Assembly: GCF_947077775.1 (NCBI RefSeq)
Contig: NZ_CAMTTE010000001.1
Span: forward strand, 3,066,501 to 3,130,500
Direction of reading: 5' to 3'
Length of the DNA stretch: 64,000 nt
DNA from: Salinibacter pepae
Lineage (GTDB): Bacteria > Bacteroidota > Rhodothermia > Rhodothermales > Salinibacteraceae
The notes under the pieces were generated by a model, which worked only from the letters and a program-made list of their open reading frames with translations, was not told the origin of the DNA and did no database searches. Positions 48,740 to 57,447 of this stretch are shown here, in pieces. The first letter of the stretch is position 1; each line of letters begins with the position of its first letter. A program made the translations under genes and the position numbers.

Positions 48740-48786
48740 GGGACCCGCCCGGCGCCGCCGACTTTCGCTCACGTGCTCGTTCTTCC

Positions 48787-49854
48787 ATGCGCAGCTGGAG
48801 TCTCACATCACTGATTCGCCGTCTGGGACGGCACGGGGGCCTGAGCATGCTGCTCGGGGTCGGGCTCATGGTCGGGATGTCGGTCCCGGCAAGCGGTCAG
48901 GACGTGGGGACGGGCGCGTTTTCGCGACTGGGGTTTGGGGCCCGGGGCATGGCGCTGGGCAACGCGCTGGTGGCCGACCCGTCCGCGGACGTGAGCCCCC
49001 ACTACAACCCCGCCCTGCTTCCGTCGGCCTCCGGCCAGCGGGTCTCGGCGTCCGCCGCGCTGTTGTCGTTCGACCGGGAGCTGCAGTTCCTCGAATTTAC
49101 GGCGCCCCTCGGGCCGACCGCCGGGATTGGACTGAGCCTCACCCACGCCGGCGTCAACGACATCGACGGCCGCAACGCGGATGGCGCCCGCACCGAAACG
49201 CTGTCGACCGACGAGTTTGCGCTCTCGCTTGCGTTTGGCAACCGCTTCGCGGACTGGCTGGCGGTGGGGACAGCCCTCACGCTCTACCAGTCCGACCTGC
49301 TGCCCGAGGTGGACCCCGTCCGGGGCTTTGGCGTCGACCTGGGCGTGCGGGTGCAGCCCACTGGGCGACTGTCCCTGGCCGCCACTGTTAAGGATCTGCT
49401 GGCCAAATACGAGTGGGACGCCGCCCCGGCAGGCGGGGGCAGCCACACGGACCGATTTCCGGTGCGGGTACAGGTGGGGGGGAGCTATTCACTTCTCGAC
49501 GAGCGCCTCCAATTCTTGGCGGAGGTAGAGTCCCGATACACCACGCGGGACCGGCGCGACCTACAGACGCTCGTAACGTCGGGCGGCCCGCGGGCCCAGA
49601 CGCGCACCGAGTCGTTCCTCCTGCACGACCTGCGGGCGCGGGTGGGGGCCGCCTACCATCCCGTTCAGATTCTTCGGCTCCGGGTGGGGGTCGACCGCCT
49701 TGGGGTAGACGACACGAACGGCCTTCGTCCCAGTGCCGGGTTTGGCGTGCGGCAGTCCATCGGGGACCTCGACCTCCGCGTCAGCTACGCGGCCACGCTT
49801 GAGCCCTACGTCCGAACCGTCATGAACACCGGAACCGTGGAGCTTTTTCTGTAG
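48787..49854 (+). CDS. PorV/PorQ family outer-membrane protein
   Basis: 355-residue predicted outer-membrane beta-barrel. Signal near residues 17-38 (ends PASGQD). The motif FSRLGFGARGMALGNALVADPSADVSPHYNPALL (about 44-77) is the PorV/UPF0164 family opening; amphipathic strands follow to the C-terminal TVELFL. PorV shuttles type IX secretion cargo to the attachment complex, and the gene just upstream encodes a protein with a sorting-type domain. ATG at 48787; the frame is open for 1.6 kb upstream only as a shadow of the propeller gene. Confidence 0.82.
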   Translation: MRSWSLTSLIRRLGRHGGLSMLLGVGLMVGMSVPASGQDVGTGAFSRLGFGARGMALGNALVADPSADVSPHYNPALLPSASGQRVSASAALLSFDRELQFLEFTAPLGPTAGIGLSLTHAGVNDIDGRNADGARTETLSTDEFALSLAFGNRFADWLAVGTALTLYQSDLLPEVDPVRGFGVDLGVRVQPTGRLSLAATVKDLLAKYEWDAAPAGGGSHTDRFPVRVQVGGSYSLLDERLQFLAEVESRYTTRDRRDLQTLVTSGGPRAQTRTESFLLHDLRARVGAAYHPVQILRLRVGVDRLGVDDTNGLRPSAGFGVRQSIGDLDLRVSYAATLEPYVRTVMNTGTVELFL

Positions 49855-49962
49855 GGAGAGCGGGTTGAGAGTGAAGGGTTGGTGGGATCAGGGGGCGTGT
49901 AGGAAATCCTGCTCACGAAAAGAGGTGCAGCGGAAAACCCGCAACACGAAACGCCCCAACGC

Positions 49963-50763
49963 TCAACCGCCAAGCTGAGCAAACAGGTCGAGGAAGGCCT
50001 CCGGCCCGATTCCCGACACGCCCGTCCGGATGCGGAGGGCACACCACAGGTCGAGCAGCATCATCTGGGCGGCGTGGATGGGGACGGCGATCCAGAAGGA
50101 GCGGCAGCGCCAGACGAGGGCGCCCAGCGCGATGCCGCCCACGACGGAGAGCAGCGCCTCCGGCCACGGCTTCGCGATGTGGAGGGCGGCGAAGGGGAGG
50201 GCCTGCACAAAAATGGCCGACAGGCCGAAGGTGGGCGCGGTGCCGAAGAGCACGAACCCGCGCCACAGGTACTCCCACCCGACCCAGTAGAAGAGAAACA
50301 GGGCCTCGTAGATGAAGAACACGGCCCAGTCTCGGGTCGCCGGCTGGTAGTGCGGGTACTGCTCCTGGAACGCCGCGCCGTCGGAGAGCACCCACGTTCC
50401 CACCGCCACGACCGGCAGGTAGAGGGCAGCGACGACGCTCGCAAAGCGCCATTCGCCCAGGCCCAGGCCGATCTCGTCCAGGGTGGACGCAAAGAATGCC
50501 CGGAGGGCTGCCGCCGGCACCACGAAGCCGAGCAGGCCCTGCATCCCGAACCACCAGCCCCAGGTCGCCAGTCCCTGCCAGCTTCGAGGAATGAATCCAG
50601 CAAGGTGGGTGCGGAAGAGCCCGCGGTCTCCCAGAATGACCTGGAGGACGACGAGCACCGCCGCGCCCGTGAGGACGAACGTCGTTTGCCCGTCGAGGGA
50701 CGCGGCGGCCCGGCGGAGGCGACGCCACTCGGTCCGGAGGCGGGCGGCCAGTGCGTGCAGCAT
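49963..50763 (-). CDS. CPBP family intramembrane protease
   Basis: 266-residue polytopic protein of the CPBP/Rce1-like (ABI) family. The catalytic Glu-Arg motif appears as GWEYLWRGFVL (about 165-175; the first Glu of EExxxR is Trp), followed by FAALHI and HAAQMMLLD. About seven membrane segments. Such proteins cleave prenyl-type or peptide substrates in the membrane or help bacteriocin immunity; specificity is unknown. ATG at 50763; it follows the S9-type gene by 90 bp on the same strand. Confidence 0.82.
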   Translation of the reverse strand: MLHALAARLRTEWRRLRRAAASLDGQTTFVLTGAAVLVVLQVILGDRGLFRTHLAGFIPRSWQGLATWGWWFGMQGLLGFVVPAAALRAFFASTLDEIGLGLGEWRFASVVAALYLPVVAVGTWVLSDGAAFQEQYPHYQPATRDWAVFFIYEALFLFYWVGWEYLWRGFVLFGTAPTFGLSAIFVQALPFAALHIAKPWPEALLSVVGGIALGALVWRCRSFWIAVPIHAAQMMLLDLWCALRIRTGVSGIGPEAFLDLFAQLGG

Positions 50764-50852
50764 GGGGGCAGGAAGTTGAGCAGCGAACGCGGTGCCGAGA
50801 AGACCGGGGCGGGGGCGGCAGTGCCCCTGCGCGCCCACGGGGGCCGGTGGGG

Positions 50853-53582
50853 TCAGGGCCGAGGGGGCGATTGAGAAGCGGTCGGGGGCGCAGGGGGCTC
50901 CAGGAAGCGCGCAAGGAACTCGTAGGTCCGCACGAGACGATCCAGGCGCTGGCGTGGAGAGGCCGAGGCAGACATGTCGTGTCCCACCCCAGGGTACCGC
51001 ACGTACTCGACGGGCCGATCCAGGATCTTGAGGCGTTTGTACAGGCGCTCGCCCTGAGACGGCCCCATACGTCGGTCGGCCCCGCCCTGCATCAGCAAAA
51101 GCGGCGTGCGGATCCGGTGCGCGTACGTGAGCGGCGAGTTGCGGTGAAGGGCGGCCCAGGGCGTCTGGGCGGTCGAGTCGGGAAACGGAAGCCGGGAGGA
51201 GAGGACAGAGTCGCCGAGCGAACGCGGCGGAACGCCGTCCCAGGGATATCCGCCAAACTCTGCCGGCACGAGGCGCCACGCACGGCCGCCCCCCAGCAGG
51301 GCCGGGAGGTCGTACACGCCGTTGAGCGCAACGGCCGCGGCGAATCGGTTCGTTCGGCCGAGAATCCAGGCAGTCAGGGTGCCGCCGTACCCGGTGCCAC
51401 CGAGGGCCACCTGGGTGGAGTCCGTCCAGGACAGCGCCGCCGCGGAATCGGCGAGCGCGAGAAGATCGCGGGCAGGACCGGGGCCCCAGTTTTTGTCGTT
51501 GGCGCGCCGGAAGGCCGTCCCGAAGCCCGCTGAGCCCCGTGGAAACCCCTCGACGAGCCCCAGGCCGCGCCCCGCGAGGTACTGCCGCTCGAACCACGCC
51601 TCCGGCGTATAGGGGGCACTCAACGCCGGAGGTCCGCCACGCGCCTGCACGAACAGGGGATGCCGGAGCGAGTCCGCGAAGGCGGCCGGGCGCGTCACCC
51701 ATCCGGTGACGGCGAGGCTGTCGTGGTAGACCGTCATGCGGTCGGGGGGGGCCACGTGTCGGCGAGACAACCACTCGGCGTTGGGGGTGGCGAGGGGGCG
51801 CTCGTTGTTGAAGCTGACGGTATTGGCGTAGAGGGCCGAGGGCGTGGTGGGGTCCGTTGAGGCGTATACGGCGGTCGCGTCGGTCACGTCGAACGAGTGT
51901 ATGGCCCGTGCGGCCGACGTCAGTTGTTCAGCCTCGGCGGGCCGAACCAGGGTCGAGTCGAGCGTGAACGTATTTCGCGATGTGGCCCGGTCGGTAGGCA
52001 GGGTCGGACTTGGGGCCTGGGGAGCCCCCTCGGTCGTGTCCTGGGCGAAGGGGGTGAAGCGGAAGAGGGGGCGTCCGCCCTCCGAGGGGGCCGTCGTGTA
52101 CAGGTACCAGCCATCGGGGGCCCACGTGACCGACGTCACGTCGCGGTCGAGGGCGCTCGTGAGAATGCGGGGCTGGGAGCGGCCATCCAGTGCAAAAAGC
52201 CCGATCTCGGCGGGGGCGTCGCTCGATGGGGCGAGCGATTCGAGCCGGAAGGCCACCGTACTGCCGTCGGTCGTGATGGAGGGAGACGTCAGGGCATGGT
52301 TCTCAATGCGGAGCAGGCGACGGAGCCGAGGGGTGTTCAGATCGGCCACGTACAGGGTGCGCCGACGGACGCGATCGGGCGATTCGGTCGTGGCGGGCGT
52401 CCCGCTTACGACGACCTGCTCGCCCCCGGGCAGCCAGTCGGCCTGGCCGTAGGAGCGGTAGCCGCCCGTCAAGAGGCGAGGCGTGGGGCGCGGCGGGCGC
52501 CCGGAGCGGATGCCCGCGGGAAGGTCCACCACGTAATGATGGCGGTAGGCCGGCGTGGGCCGGAGCTGCCGCTCGCCCTGCAGCTCGAGTCGGGAGGAGA
52601 CGAGGGCCGTCTCGGAACGGCGGTTCTGGTGCATCCATCGCCGGACCTGTGCGAGGGTGCCGTCCGGGGCGGCGGCGGTGTCGGGCTGCACGGCAACCGT
52701 CGTCGTATCGGGACGGAGCCGAAACCGGTCAAAGACTGCCCGTAGGCTATCGGAGGAGAGCGTCGCGAGGCGACGCACGGGCGGGGCGGAGAGGGTGTCC
52801 GGGAGGGACGACTGCTGCGGAACCTGGAGGGTGTCGGTCGTGTCCGGGGGCGTCTGAGGCCGGCCGTCCGCGTCCACCGTGAGGGTATCGACGGGACGAA
52901 GCGTCCGGTCGTGTCGGAGGACGAGAAGGGTGTCGGGCGGAGGGGTGCGAATGGTATCCGACGCCGTGCGGCCGGGCCGTTCAGTAGGGGGACGGCGGGC
53001 TGTCTGGCGCCGAACGGCCGGCTCGGGGACGCGGCTCGCGAAGAGCAGTCGCTCTCCATCCGGGCCCCACTGGGGGGCCTGGGCCCCGTGCGGCGTATCG
53101 GTCAGCCGATACGGAACGCCTCCGTTGAGAGGAATCACGAACACCTGCGGCGTGCCGTCTACGGGGCGGACGAAGGCAAGGTGTGTGCCGTCGGGGTGCC
53201 AGGCGGGCTCGCGGATGTCGTGTTCGTCTTGGAACAGCAGGCGCGGATCGTCCCGGCCGCTCGTCCGGGCCACGTACAGCCGGGCACGAGGCGCAGGGGC
53301 CGGGCCGGGTGAGAGGCGACGCACCGTGTAGGCCACGGACCGCCCGCGGGGGGACAGGGCGACCTCCGTCACCTCCCGCATCCGGTACAGGTCCCGGGCC
53401 TGGACGGGCCGCTCCCCGTCCGAGGCGACTTGTGCAGATGCCGTCGTGGGAAGAAGGAGGCCCGTGAGGAGACCCACCAGAAGGACAGGGACGGTCGTGC
53501 GGCGGACGCTAGGGGGATGCGGTGACGCCGAGCCGGAACAGATTTGCATCAACGCCAGGATTGATTTGTCCACGAAAGCCAT
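50853..53582 (-). CDS. S9 prolyl-oligopeptidase-fold protein lacking the nucleophile Ser
   Basis: 909-residue exported protein. A signal peptide lies near residues 27-50 (ends TTASAQ). Residues about 55-600 are a propeller with TolB/WD-like blades (SPRGRSVAYTVRR, WHPDGTHLAFVR, WGPDGERLLFASR, WAPDGWYLYTTAP). The C-terminal alpha/beta-hydrolase domain keeps the Asp (QGGADRRMGPSQG) and His (PGVGHDMSAS), but the nucleophile elbow reads GGTGYGG: Gly (codon 51390-51392, residue 731) sits where GxSYGG has Ser. The middle also has an insert with Asp/Thr/Pro-rich disorder. ATG at 53582 or 53549; either start overlaps the PagL-like gene's end. Confidence 0.85.
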   Translation of the reverse strand: MAFVDKSILALMQICSGSASPHPPSVRRTTVPVLLVGLLTGLLLPTTASAQVASDGERPVQARDLYRMREVTEVALSPRGRSVAYTVRRLSPGPAPAPRARLYVARTSGRDDPRLLFQDEHDIREPAWHPDGTHLAFVRPVDGTPQVFVIPLNGGVPYRLTDTPHGAQAPQWGPDGERLLFASRVPEPAVRRQTARRPPTERPGRTASDTIRTPPPDTLLVLRHDRTLRPVDTLTVDADGRPQTPPDTTDTLQVPQQSSLPDTLSAPPVRRLATLSSDSLRAVFDRFRLRPDTTTVAVQPDTAAAPDGTLAQVRRWMHQNRRSETALVSSRLELQGERQLRPTPAYRHHYVVDLPAGIRSGRPPRPTPRLLTGGYRSYGQADWLPGGEQVVVSGTPATTESPDRVRRRTLYVADLNTPRLRRLLRIENHALTSPSITTDGSTVAFRLESLAPSSDAPAEIGLFALDGRSQPRILTSALDRDVTSVTWAPDGWYLYTTAPSEGGRPLFRFTPFAQDTTEGAPQAPSPTLPTDRATSRNTFTLDSTLVRPAEAEQLTSAARAIHSFDVTDATAVYASTDPTTPSALYANTVSFNNERPLATPNAEWLSRRHVAPPDRMTVYHDSLAVTGWVTRPAAFADSLRHPLFVQARGGPPALSAPYTPEAWFERQYLAGRGLGLVEGFPRGSAGFGTAFRRANDKNWGPGPARDLLALADSAAALSWTDSTQVALGGTGYGGTLTAWILGRTNRFAAAVALNGVYDLPALLGGGRAWRLVPAEFGGYPWDGVPPRSLGDSVLSSRLPFPDSTAQTPWAALHRNSPLTYAHRIRTPLLLMQGGADRRMGPSQGERLYKRLKILDRPVEYVRYPGVGHDMSASASPRQRLDRLVRTYEFLARFLEPPAPPTASQSPPRP

Positions 53583-54228
53583 TCGACAGGTGGTGGTAGC
53601 GGTAGCCAGCAGTGAGAGTCAGGGTGGGGGTGAGGACCACACGGACGCCCGCCCCCAGATCGAACATAAAGTTCAGCGACCGCCCCAGCGCATTGGGCAC
53701 GGAGCGGTCGAAAAACGCGAGGCCGGTGCTTCCCGCGACGAACGGTTGGACGCGTTTGTGGGGCCGGTAGGTGAGGCGTAGGCCCACCGGGCGGACCCCA
53801 ACGCCGACCGCGGTTCGATCCTGGGGACGAGAGGACGACATCCGCGCCGGACTCGATTCGTCGGATGGGAGGGCGGGAAGGGCGCCAGACGGGATCGACA
53901 GGAAGAGAACGGGAAGCAGGTCTGCCGTGTACGTGAGGGTCGGGCCGTCGAAACTCGGAGAGGGGGAGGCCGGCGCGAGGAGGCGGTGGTAGCGCAGCCC
54001 CACCAGTCCCACTCGGGCGCGCCGGATGTTTCCGATGAGGCGTCCGGTCGCGAACGAACCGGCGGCCCATACGCCGACGGCATTCGTAGAGGGGGCGAGG
54101 CTGTCCGCAGGCTGGCCCGCGCAGGGAACAACGACACCGAGGCTGACAAGTACAGTGACGACGATGAGGCGAGCGTGCAAAATCGGGAGCAAGTTCGTCC
54201 GTAGCAGCGCGTGAGGGCGGGGGCGCAT
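53509..54228 (-). CDS. PagL-like lipid A 3-O-deacylase/acyloxyacyl hydrolase family protein
   Basis: 239-residue exported beta-barrel-like protein. Signal about 18-38 (ends VPCAGQ). The C-terminal stretch GYRYHHLSNGFRGQINPGVDAN matches the PagL signature HxSN followed by NPG; the His and Ser are in HHLSN, and the PagL Glu position is not obvious. It would deacylate lipid A in the outer membrane. A Ser/Pro-rich loop at about 120-150 is atypical. ATG at 54228 was chosen; the frame is open to 54297. It overlaps the start of the S9-type gene and is divergent from the alpha/beta hydrolase gene. Confidence 0.75.
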   Translation of the reverse strand: MRPRPHALLRTNLLPILHARLIVVTVLVSLGVVVPCAGQPADSLAPSTNAVGVWAAGSFATGRLIGNIRRARVGLVGLRYHRLLAPASPSPSFDGPTLTYTADLLPVLFLSIPSGALPALPSDESSPARMSSSRPQDRTAVGVGVRPVGLRLTYRPHKRVQPFVAGSTGLAFFDRSVPNALGRSLNFMFDLGAGVRVVLTPTLTLTAGYRYHHLSNGFRGQINPGVDANLFRLGVTASP

Positions 54229-54302
54229 CCATGTCAGCAACACACGGCGCCGGGGGCCGGGGCCGTGCGAGCAGTTCATTCTCTCACTCAACCCCATCCT
54301 AC

Positions 54303-55079
54303 ATGGAGCTTTTCCACAACCAGTACGGCGACTCCGGGCCTCCGTTCATCCTTCTCCACGGGCTTCTGGGCGCGCACGGCAACTGGCACACCCTCAGCCG
54401 GACGGCGTTCCGAGACGTGGCCCGCGTGCACGCCGTGGATCAACGCAACCACGGACGGTCGCCCCACGCCGACGCAATGGACTACCCAACCCTCGCGACG
54501 GACCTGCGGCGGTTCATCGATCGGCACGACCTCGCCCCGGCCGCCGTGCTGGGCCACTCGATGGGCGGGAAGACCGCCATGCAGGCTGCGCTCTCGCGTC
54601 CGGATCGGGTTGACCGGCTGATCGTCGTGGACATGGCCCCGAAGGCGTATCCGCCCCACCACACCAAACTGCTGGATGCACTCGCCCGCATCAACCCGAC
54701 GGCGTACGACGGCCGCGACGAGATTGACGACGTGCTGGCCGAGGACGTGCCGTCCTGGCCCGTCCGCCAGTTTCTGCTCAAAAATCTCGACTACGACGGC
54801 GAGACCTACACCTGGCGCATGAACTTGGACGCCATTCGTGCGCACTACGACGACATTACGGCGGCCCTGCCCCGCACGCCGACCTACGAGGGCCCCGCCC
54901 TCTTCGTGCGGGGCGGGGCCTCGGACTACGTGGCCGACGCGGACCGCGAGGGCATCCGGGCGCGCTTCCCCAACGCCGAGCTCGTGACCATCGACGGGGC
55001 GGGCCACTGGGTCCACGCCGACGCCCCCGACGCACTGGCCGAGGTGGTGACCGACTTCCTCACCGAGGCGGCACCGTGA
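54303..55079 (+). CDS. Alpha/beta-fold hydrolase (YbfF-like esterase)
   Basis: 258-residue cytosolic esterase. Oxyanion region LLHGLLGAHGNW (about 17-28), nucleophile GHSMGGKTAMQ (Ser near 85), and catalytic His in GAGHWVHADAPD near the C-terminus. QRNHGRSPHAD is typical of YbfF-like acyl-CoA/short-chain esterases. ATG at 54303 is preferred; an upstream in-frame ATG at 54231 would add 24 low-complexity residues. 75 bp before the SDR gene. Confidence 0.88.
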   Translation: MELFHNQYGDSGPPFILLHGLLGAHGNWHTLSRTAFRDVARVHAVDQRNHGRSPHADAMDYPTLATDLRRFIDRHDLAPAAVLGHSMGGKTAMQAALSRPDRVDRLIVVDMAPKAYPPHHTKLLDALARINPTAYDGRDEIDDVLAEDVPSWPVRQFLLKNLDYDGETYTWRMNLDAIRAHYDDITAALPRTPTYEGPALFVRGGASDYVADADREGIRARFPNAELVTIDGAGHWVHADAPDALAEVVTDFLTEAAP

Positions 55080-55154
55080 GCGGGGGTCGACACGGGACGC
55101 GCCAGTTCGTAGGTTGCGGGCGCACCACTCTCGTACAATTCCCCACGTGTACTC

Positions 55155-55958
55155 ATGGACCTAGGACTTTCGAATCGGACTGCTTTCGTGGCCGGGGCGA
55201 GCAAGGGGCTGGGCCGGGCGACCGCCCACGAGCTCGCCCGGGAAGGGTGCAGTGTCGCCCTCTGTTCGCGAGACGGAGACCGCATCCGGGCGGCGGCGGA
55301 GGCCGTCCGCGACGATACGGGCGCCGAGGTGTTGCCCCTCGTCTGTGACGTCACCGATGCGGAGCAGGTCGAAAGCGCCATCGCCCAGACGGCCAATACG
55401 TTCGGCGGCCTCCACGTGCTCGTCACCAATGCCGGCGGCCCGCCCTCCGGAGCGGCCACCGAGCTGGACCCGTCCGACTACCGCGACGCGGTGGAGCTCA
55501 ATCTGATGAGCACCATCTCGCTCTGTGACGCCGCGCTTCCACACCTCCGCACGGCGGCGGCGGAGGACGACCATGCCCGCGTCATCATGGTAACGAGTGT
55601 GTCGTCGAAGCAGCCCATCCCCACCCTTGCGCTGTCCAACACGGCCCGCGCGGGTGTGCAGGGCTACGCCAAGAGCCTGGCCGACGACCTGGGGCCCACC
55701 GGGATCACGGTCAACACCGTGCTGCCCGGCTACACCCGCACCCAGCGGCTCGAAGACCTGGCCGACGAGATACAGGAGCGAACCGGCCAGTCGCGGACGG
55801 AGGTCGAGGCGGGCTGGGCGGATGACAACGCGCTTCCACGCATTGGCGAGCCGGACGAGTTTGCCGCGACGGTGGCCTTCCTTGCCAGTGCGCGTGCCGG
55901 CTACGTGACCGGTGTGTCGTTCCCCGTCGATGGGGGCCGCAGCAAGCACCTCCTGTGA
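55155..55958 (+). CDS. SDR-fold protein without the YxxxK catalytic pair
   Basis: 267-residue short-chain dehydrogenase-like protein. NAD-binding GASKGLGRATAHEL (14-27), NAGGPPSG (the NNAG motif reads TNAGG), Ser of SVSSKQP, but the expected catalytic YxxxK reads SNTARAGVQGYAKS: Asn replaces Tyr and Arg the Lys-spacing residue. This is the known ketoacyl-ACP-reductase-like subgroup with a non-canonical active site. It may bind rather than reduce a substrate, or use other residues. ATG at 55155. Confidence 0.85.
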   Translation: MDLGLSNRTAFVAGASKGLGRATAHELAREGCSVALCSRDGDRIRAAAEAVRDDTGAEVLPLVCDVTDAEQVESAIAQTANTFGGLHVLVTNAGGPPSGAATELDPSDYRDAVELNLMSTISLCDAALPHLRTAAAEDDHARVIMVTSVSSKQPIPTLALSNTARAGVQGYAKSLADDLGPTGITVNTVLPGYTRTQRLEDLADEIQERTGQSRTEVEAGWADDNALPRIGEPDEFAATVAFLASARAGYVTGVSFPVDGGRSKHLL

Positions 55959-55990
55959 GGCGCCGCGCGCTCCCCATCGATCGGGGAGAA

Positions 55991-56016
55991 AATAAAAAAG
56001 CCCCGGACCGCGGGGC
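55991..56016 (-). terminator. Intrinsic terminator, minus strand
   Basis: On the minus strand GCCCCG (56016-56011), loop CGGTC, CGGGGC (56005-56000) is followed by TTTTTTATT. Probably ends transcripts from the alpha/beta hydrolase at 56212-57216. Confidence 0.8.
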
Positions 56017-56134
56017 GGGGAGGGGGAGGGCGCGGCCCGGGGCAAAAACCCTGGAGCGGGCGGCAGCCTGTGGCTGCTGCCCTGTCGTAATTCGCCCATT
56101 CATAAGCACACGCCGATTTTTTTGCTCCGCTAAC

Positions 56135-56163
56135 TTTCGGTGAACCGGATCGATTCACCGAAA
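56135..56163 (+). terminator. Perfect 10-bp inverted repeat, possible terminator
   Basis: TTTCGGTGAA (56135-56144), nine-base loop, TTCACCGAAA (56154-56163), followed on the plus strand by TTTTC. It lies 180 bp after the SDR gene stop and may end that transcript, or bind a protein. It is less GC-rich than the other terminators. Confidence 0.6.
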
Positions 56164-56211
56164 TTTTCTGCCCCTCACGGAAGGGGACGGGTGCGCCTTC
56201 GTCCGGGTGTC

Positions 56212-57216
56212 TCAGTGGAGGTCGAGGAAGGCGTCCACGGCATCGAAAAAGGGCGCTGGGGCCTCCCAATGGGGGAGCAGGCCGCCAGGAAGGGCCTGGT
56301 GGGAAAGGTCGCGGGCGTTCTGGGAGAGGACCGCAGGGAGTCGCTCGAACGACTGCACAGTGGAACCGGGCGTGGTGGGGGTAAGGAAAAGGGTGGGGCG
56401 GTAGAGGCGAGCGTAGACGTCGTCTGAGACGTTTGGGACCGAGAGGGTGCCGTCCACGAACCGGAGCGGGGCCCGGTAGGCCCCACGGACCTGCGCAGTC
56501 TGTTCGGCGTAGTCGAGCAGCGCGTCGGGGATGGCGTCCGGGCTCAGGAAGATCTGCCGGGCGTAGTAGTCTCGGAGTGACGCGCGGCGGGTGAGGCGGT
56601 GGTAGAGCAGTTCGAACGTGCCGGTGTGGTCGGCCAGGGCGAGCCCCAGACGGCCGGGCGTGGACGGGCCCTGCGTGGGGGCGAGGCCGGTCGGGGACAC
56701 GAGCACGAGTCGGCGCACGAGCGGGGCGGCTTGCAGGGCCCCCTGGGCCGCGTACTCGCCCCCCAACGACAACGCGATGACGTCGGCGGGGGCGCCAGGC
56801 ACCTCGTCGAGGAAGTGGTAGAGCTGCCGTTCGTACAGCGCCGGGGCGTAGGCGCGGGGCCCCCGGTCCGACCGCCCGAAGCCGAGCCAGTCGAGCGCGT
56901 AGACGGGCCGGTCGGTGGTCGCTGTCAGATGCTCGGCGATGGGCTGCATCTCACGGCTCGAGGCCACGGCGTTGAAGCTGTGGAGCAGCACGACCGGCGG
57001 CCCGGTGCCGGGGCGGACGTAGCACTGGGCACGGCCGTCCGGCGTTTCGACCGGACGCGGTTCTAGGTCGAGCGCCGGGGGCAGAGACAGCGGCGACGGC
57101 AGCGTGCGTCGGTAGGCCCAGCGGGCGGCGGCAAGGCTGGCGTAGGTGCCGGCCAGGGCCGCCCCGGCGGTCAGCACGGCGCGCCCGAACGAGGAGGACG
57201 AAGACGAATCGGACAT
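56212..57216 (-). CDS. Alpha/beta-fold hydrolase, membrane-anchored
   Basis: 334-residue hydrolase. An N-terminal hydrophobic segment near 11-30 suggests a membrane anchor or signal. Core: VVLLHSFNAVASSREMQPIAEHL (about 74-96), DWLGFGRSDRG, nucleophile ALSLGGEYAAQ (Ser near 146), and His in LPHWEAPAPF near the C-terminus. It resembles a chloroperoxidase/epoxide-hydrolase-like family; substrate unknown. ATG at 57216. Its transcript probably ends at the terminator at 55991-56016. Confidence 0.85.
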   Translation of the reverse strand: MSDSSSSSSFGRAVLTAGAALAGTYASLAAARWAYRRTLPSPLSLPPALDLEPRPVETPDGRAQCYVRPGTGPPVVLLHSFNAVASSREMQPIAEHLTATTDRPVYALDWLGFGRSDRGPRAYAPALYERQLYHFLDEVPGAPADVIALSLGGEYAAQGALQAAPLVRRLVLVSPTGLAPTQGPSTPGRLGLALADHTGTFELLYHRLTRRASLRDYYARQIFLSPDAIPDALLDYAEQTAQVRGAYRAPLRFVDGTLSVPNVSDDVYARLYRPTLFLTPTTPGSTVQSFERLPAVLSQNARDLSHQALPGGLLPHWEAPAPFFDAVDAFLDLH

Positions 57217-57343
57217 CGGAACGGAAGGGGGGCGGAAACAATAGGTCGGATCCTCGAACGCCGCTCCGGCACCGACGTTCAGCCTGGAACCCGTCCCGCT
57301 CCGTTCGCTACGCCTTCGCGGACGCGTCCGGGCGGCCGAGTAT

Positions 57344-57416
57344 GCCCCTGTAGCTCAACTGGAGAGAGCGGTGGCCTCCTAAGCCGCAAGTCGCGGTTCG
57401 AGTCCGCGCAGGGGTA
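57344..57416 (+). tRNA. tRNA-Arg (CCU)
   Basis: 73-nt tRNA. Acceptor GCCCCTG (57344-57350) pairs with CAGGGGT (57409-57415; first pair G-U), discriminator A. Anticodon arm GTGGC-CTCCTAA-GCCGC gives anticodon CCU. T arm GCGG-TTCGAGT-CCGC. CCA is not encoded. Confidence 0.95.
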
Positions 57417-57447
57417 CTGCGCATTTCAGTCAGCCATCAGTAGACGT

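Noticed and set aside
47179-48786. 1.6-kb upstream extension of the PorV-like frame (891 codons in total)
   Set aside because: The extension is an off-frame reading of the propeller gene, rich in Gly, Arg and Pro; the signal peptide lies at the ATG at 48787.
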